A DNA stretch of 64,000 bases from positions 186,001-250,000 of the forward strand of contig NZ_MBTG01000066.1 of assembly GCF_002027705.1 (NCBI RefSeq). The letters run 5' to 3'. The first letter of the stretch is position 1, and each line of letters starts with the position of its first letter. Shown here piece after piece: positions 61,195-64,000 of the stretch. The DNA is from Paenibacillus ferrarius. GTDB lineage: Bacteria; Bacillota; Bacilli; Paenibacillales; NBRC-103111. A program made the translations under genes and the position numbers. The notes under the pieces are model-generated. The model was not told the origin of the DNA. It was given only the letters and a program-made list of their open reading frames with translations, and did no database searches.

Positions 61195-61492
61195 TTTCCT
61201 TTCTCCAACTTTCCCCTATTTTTCATCCAATAGTGCTTCCAATCTAAGCCCAAATCCCCGCTCTTCTCCTGCTTTTCCGCATCAAACTTTATTTGCTCAT
61301 TTTTCTGTTTTTTCTCTGATTTTCAATCGGCTATTTCTCTGGCTCAGTGGCAGACTTTAGTGGTTTAGAGTAGTGAAGGGAATAAGGTGGGAGGGACTTG
61401 GAGGCCTGTGGGTGGGGAGTGGCAAACTTTAACGCATGGGGACAGGATTAATTGTCCCCAATTAGGCGTTGGCTTATTGCCAGCGCTTTTTC

Positions 61493-61545
61493 TATGTAAA
61501 GTATTGTTAGTTAAATTAAACATAATGTTAATTAAACTTTACATA
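61493..61545. promoter_or_regulatory. Inverted-repeat operator candidate upstream of the XRE gene
   Basis: TATGTAAAGT (61493-61502) and ACTTTACATA (61536-61545) are perfect 10-bp inverted arms 33 bases apart, in AT-rich DNA with TTAATTAAA between. A related TATGTTACAT follows at about 61556. Likely the binding site of the adjacent regulator. Confidence 0.5.
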
Positions 61546-61591
61546 TTGTTCTTTCTATGTTACATTCTTTGTGAAGGGAGGTTATTCCATC

Positions 61592-61825
61592 ATGTATCAA
61601 TTTGGAATTATAAGTAATCAAGTTTATTTACTTCGTGCTGAGCGAAGATGGTCACAGACTGATCTCGCAAAAGAATTAGATGTAACTAGACAGACGATAG
61701 CAGCGATTGAGAACAACAAGTTTATCCCTTCGCTTGAACTTGCATTTGCTATAGCACATGTATTTGATAAGAACATTAACGAAGTTTTTAATTTTAAGCC
61801 CTACGAAGAAGATGAGGAGGAATAG
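61592..61825 (+). CDS. XRE-family HTH regulator
   Basis: A 77-residue single-domain Cro/C1-type regulator. The HTH is LRAERRWSQTDLAKELDVTRQTIAAIENNKFIPSLELAFAIA, followed by KNINEVFNF and an acidic tail. AGGGAGG precedes the ATG at 61592. It is paired with a small membrane protein 5 bases downstream, a common two-gene module. The inverted repeat upstream is a plausible autoregulatory operator. Confidence 0.88.
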   Translation: MYQFGIISNQVYLLRAERRWSQTDLAKELDVTRQTIAAIENNKFIPSLELAFAIAHVFDKNINEVFNFKPYEEDEEE

Positions 61826-61830
61826 CTCGG

Positions 61831-62109
61831 ATGGATATTTTGCTCAGTGTAATCATATTGTTTGGTATGTTTTTGAATCTTATTTTATCGGTTAGAGAAG
61901 GAAAAGATGAACGATGGAAACAAATAGTATACAGACCTCTGAACTATGCGTTTACTCTATTATTTATGGGTTATACATCGGGTACTCTACTCTCAAAACA
62001 TTATAATTTTGACTTAGATACATTTAAATTGTATTATGAGTACCTTTTTGCTGGTGTCTTAGTAATCTACATCGTACTTTTGGTTATCGAAAAAAGAAGA
62101 CTTTCTTAA
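61831..62109 (+). CDS. Small membrane protein paired with the XRE regulator
   Basis: A 92-residue protein with three hydrophobic segments (ILLSVIILFGMFLNLILSV, LNYAFTLLFMGYTSGTLL, YLFAGVLVIYIVLLVI) and a charged loop after the first. GAGGAGG lies inside the 3' end of the regulator gene, giving tight coupling. Possibly it senses a membrane signal for the regulator; function unknown. Confidence 0.75.
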   Translation: MDILLSVIILFGMFLNLILSVREGKDERWKQIVYRPLNYAFTLLFMGYTSGTLLSKHYNFDLDTFKLYYEYLFAGVLVIYIVLLVIEKRRLS

Positions 62110-62118
62110 TTTTAAATA

Positions 62119-62890
62119 TTGAAGAAGGTAGTAGTTGTACCTGTAAGGACGCTTGAAATATTAGATGGTACTCAGCAAATTCATAAGAAACGAGTCGCTG
62201 CCTACTGTCGGGTGAGCACAGAGCACTTGCAGCAAAAAGAGAGTTACGAGAACCAGCTACGCCATTACACGCGATTCATCATAAGTAATCCAGATTGAGA
62301 TTATGTAGATATCTACGCGGACGAGGGAATCTTCGGTACTGGAACCAAGCATCGTTCTGATTTTAATCGGATGATACAGGATGCGCGTGAGGGCAAGATC
62401 GACTTGATACTGGTCAAATCGATATCGAGATTTTCAAGGAATACGTTAGACTTGTTGAAATATGTGAGGGAAATGAGAAGTCTAGGAATAGCCGTACTAT
62501 TCGAAAAAGAGAATCAATACGCTCGAGCCATTGTTGAAGATTGACGAGCAAATGGAACAATTGTAAACAGACCTCAAGGGATTAGTTAACCTAAAATTAC
62601 GTGATCAAATCGAGGAGTCCGTATACGCAGAGGAGAATGCCAGAATATCTAAGGAACTGGATCAACTCCGGCAAAAGAAAGTCATAATTGAAAGGGATAA
62701 CGACAACAAATCCCAAGTCACACAACGAGTAAACGAAATTATACAGGTAATGAATGCACGACAGGATTTACTTGAACAATTTGACGATGAACTATTTAAC
62801 GCGCTGATAGAGAAGATAATCATTCTCTCACCAACACGTTATTTATTTACCTTGAAGAGTAGGTTGGAGATCGAAGAGTTCGAGGGGTAA
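62119..62890 (+). pseudogene. Decayed large serine recombinase
   Basis: Remains of a large serine (resolvase-type) site-specific recombinase. From TTG 62119 the frame reads the catalytic domain: VAAYCRVSTEHLQQKESYENQL (with the nucleophile Ser in CRVS), then a TGA at 62296-62298, then DIYADEGIFGTGTKHRSDFNRM and LILVKSISRFSRNTLDLL. Around 62,520 the sequence jumps to the C-terminal coiled-coil region in another frame (RISKELDQLRQKK... ELFNALIEKIIIL), with a further TAA. The central recombinase and zinc-ribbon part is missing. The gene is inactive and marks a past integrative element. Confidence 0.88.
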
Positions 62891-62959
62891 ACTCCAACCT
62901 TGTATGTAGAATTGAAATGATTTGACAGATGGCATGGGTCGATTCCATGCTGTTAGTCG

Positions 62960-63259
62960 TCAGAACTCCAAATGGTTATTTTTCAGATAAAGGTTCATTT
63001 CCCTGATCATCCCCATGCCATCCTTAACCCCTTTCAGATAAAACCATTCCTTTTCAGCCGAATGCAGATACTGAACGGCATCTTCCCACTCCAACAGAAT
63101 ACCGTGAGCAGTACCATCCACTTGATTTTTCAAATCCTTCAGCAATTTCGATGATTTCTGGATTAATGGGGCAATATGTTCCTGTTGTTCCACAGTGAGC
63201 GATAAATCATCAAACCTCTCGTGTGATCCCTTTAAAACCCATTCAGGCCATTCTTCCAT
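62960..63259 (-). CDS. Hypothetical protein
   Basis: A 99-residue acidic, helical soluble protein (MEEWPEWVLKGSHERFDDLS, TVEQQEHIAPLIQKSSKLLKDLKN, EWFYLKGVKDGMGMIREMN). The ATG at 63259 has GAAGGGG 9 bases upstream; a longer frame to 63322 would start at TTG without a ribosome site. I do not recognise the family. It lies between the recombinase remnant and the GrpB gene. Confidence 0.7.
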   Translation of the reverse strand: MEEWPEWVLKGSHERFDDLSLTVEQQEHIAPLIQKSSKLLKDLKNQVDGTAHGILLEWEDAVQYLHSAEKEWFYLKGVKDGMGMIREMNLYLKNNHLEF

Positions 63260-63453
63260 AGTGATATCCCCTTCCCATTGTTCAAGTGTGTGTATGTTAA
63301 CTCTGATGGGAAGGGATGGCAAGTTGTTTTGTAAACATTTTTTTGTAGGAATTTAATGGAAAATTTAAAGCTTGAATTATATACTAAGATGAGGGCAGTC
63401 GTGATTATTGGCTTTGAAAGAATGATTTTATTGGGTAAGTTCTAGGAGGGCGT

Positions 63454-63975
63454 ATGGACAAATCAGTAGTCATTGAAGAATACAATAAAGATTGGGCTTT
63501 AGAATATGAGCAGGAAGAAGGAAAAATAAAGGAGTTATTAGGTAATAAAGCAATTGCTATTGAACATATTGGGAGTACGTCTGTTCAAGGATTAGGTGCT
63601 AAACCCATCATAGACTTTATGGTTGGAGTTAATGAATTGAATGAGGTTGATGAATTTATTGAACCCCTAGTGAAAATAGGGTATGAATATGTTTTTCATA
63701 AAGATTTTCCTAACAGAAGATTCTTTAGAAAAGGTCAATGGAGAGCTGGGACGCATCATTTGCATGTATATAGATGTGGAAGTGATGAATGGAACAATAA
63801 TATTTTGTTTAGGGACTATTTGAGAACTCACCCTGATGTGCTTAGACAATATAATCAATTGAAGATGGACTTAGCAAAAAAATATCGTAATGATAGAACT
63901 TCGTATACAAATGCTAAGCATCCATTCATAACGAGCGTGATTGAGGAAGCTAGGAAAGAGCAAGGAAGTACATGA
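63454..63975 (+). CDS. GrpB family protein
   Basis: A 173-residue GrpB/UPF0157 protein with a nucleotidyltransferase-like fold: VIEEYNKDWALEYEQEEGKI, IEHIGSTSVQGLGAKPIIDFMVGV (GST...D pattern) and HHLHVYRCGSDEW followed by LFRDYLRTHPDVLRQY. The activity is not established in general. The DNA is more AT-rich than the core of the window, as in the neighbouring accessory genes. TAGGAGGG precedes the ATG. Confidence 0.9.
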   Translation: MDKSVVIEEYNKDWALEYEQEEGKIKELLGNKAIAIEHIGSTSVQGLGAKPIIDFMVGVNELNEVDEFIEPLVKIGYEYVFHKDFPNRRFFRKGQWRAGTHHLHVYRCGSDEWNNNILFRDYLRTHPDVLRQYNQLKMDLAKKYRNDRTSYTNAKHPFITSVIEEARKEQGST

Positions 63976-64000
63976 AAGCACGATTTTATCGACAGTCTGG
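63972..64000 (+). CDS. Start of a further gene (3' end outside window)
   Basis: An ATG overlaps the GrpB stop (ATGA) and opens a frame MKARFYRQS... to the window edge, with AGGAAG seven bases upstream. Too little is visible to name it. Confidence 0.45.

Larger units (their letters stand above)
60983..61591. other. Intergenic accessory boundary region
   Basis: No supported gene. After the ger terminator comes a strand-asymmetric, pyrimidine-rich stretch (~61,187-61,340), then a G-rich stretch (61,378-61,430), a GGGGACA/TGTCCCC hairpin near 61,438-61,459, and an AT-rich operator region before the XRE gene. A 76-codon frame at 61387 has no ribosome site and is not called. Confidence 0.6.

Noticed and set aside
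61387..61617. 76-codon open frame upstream of the XRE gene
   Set aside because: No ribosome site; it runs through the inverted-repeat operator and overlaps the XRE start in another frame.

Overview
The window looks like chromosomal DNA of a spore-forming, Gram-positive Bacillales bacterium, most likely Paenibacillus or a close relative. Supporting signs are a GerA-type germination receptor operon with a good sigma-G promoter, KapB, a YhcN/YlaJ sporulation lipoprotein, a LexA/YneA SOS pair, an S-layer-homology (SLH) protein, strong AGGAGG ribosome binding sites, many TTG/GTG starts, and moderate overall GC with very GC-rich patches inside some genes. No rRNA, tRNA, CRISPR array or intact transposase was seen.

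Layout. 0-10 kb: the end of glnA, ampS, lexA divergent from a yneA-ynzC-like pair with four LexA boxes between them, a HAD phosphatase, mtnD, metH and rnz. 10.2-11.2 kb: mostly non-coding, with hairpins and a tiny membrane ORF. 11.2-14.4 kb: a surface protein (two discoidin domains, three Big2, one FN3, three SLH) split by a frameshift. 14.5-17.4 kb: a lipid-type cassette of an OlsB-like N-acyltransferase, an LpxL-like acyltransferase and a YdjM-like membrane hydrolase. 17.4-26.1 kb: a nitroreductase, then a DNA-repair cluster (mrfA-mrfB, Fpg family, endonuclease IV), a cREC protein, a solo ABC ATPase and an RlmM-like methyltransferase.

26.2-39.5 kb is the most unusual part. It is a Tad/Flp-type pilus locus (TadZ, TadA, TadB, TadC, a Flp-like prepilin, three TadE/TadG-like proteins, a prepilin peptidase). 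A Ser/Thr kinase fused to a degenerate ParA/MinD-like domain lies upstream, and an FHA-domain membrane protein ends the gene run. TspO and a thioesterase sit between the kinase and the tad run. The tad run begins with a promoter, an attenuator-like hairpin and a 32-residue membrane peptide. Kinase plus FHA suggests phospho-dependent control of a Gram-positive Tad machine; this is an inference.

39.7-46.5 kb: three ABC-F ATPases interleaved with a Dabb protein and an M42 aminopeptidase. 46.5-52 kb: small conserved proteins, a thioredoxin-like protein, kapB, a Gfo/Idh/MocA oxidoreductase, a TRIC-family channel and a YhcN-like lipoprotein. 52-54.8 kb: a MoxR-type AAA ATPase with a VWA partner. 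55-56.7 kb: purT and a second thioesterase. 56.8-61 kb: the ger operon, ordered A-C-small-B. 61-64 kb: lower-GC accessory DNA with an XRE regulator plus small membrane protein behind an inverted-repeat operator candidate, a decayed large serine recombinase, a hypothetical gene, a GrpB-family gene and the first codons of one more gene.
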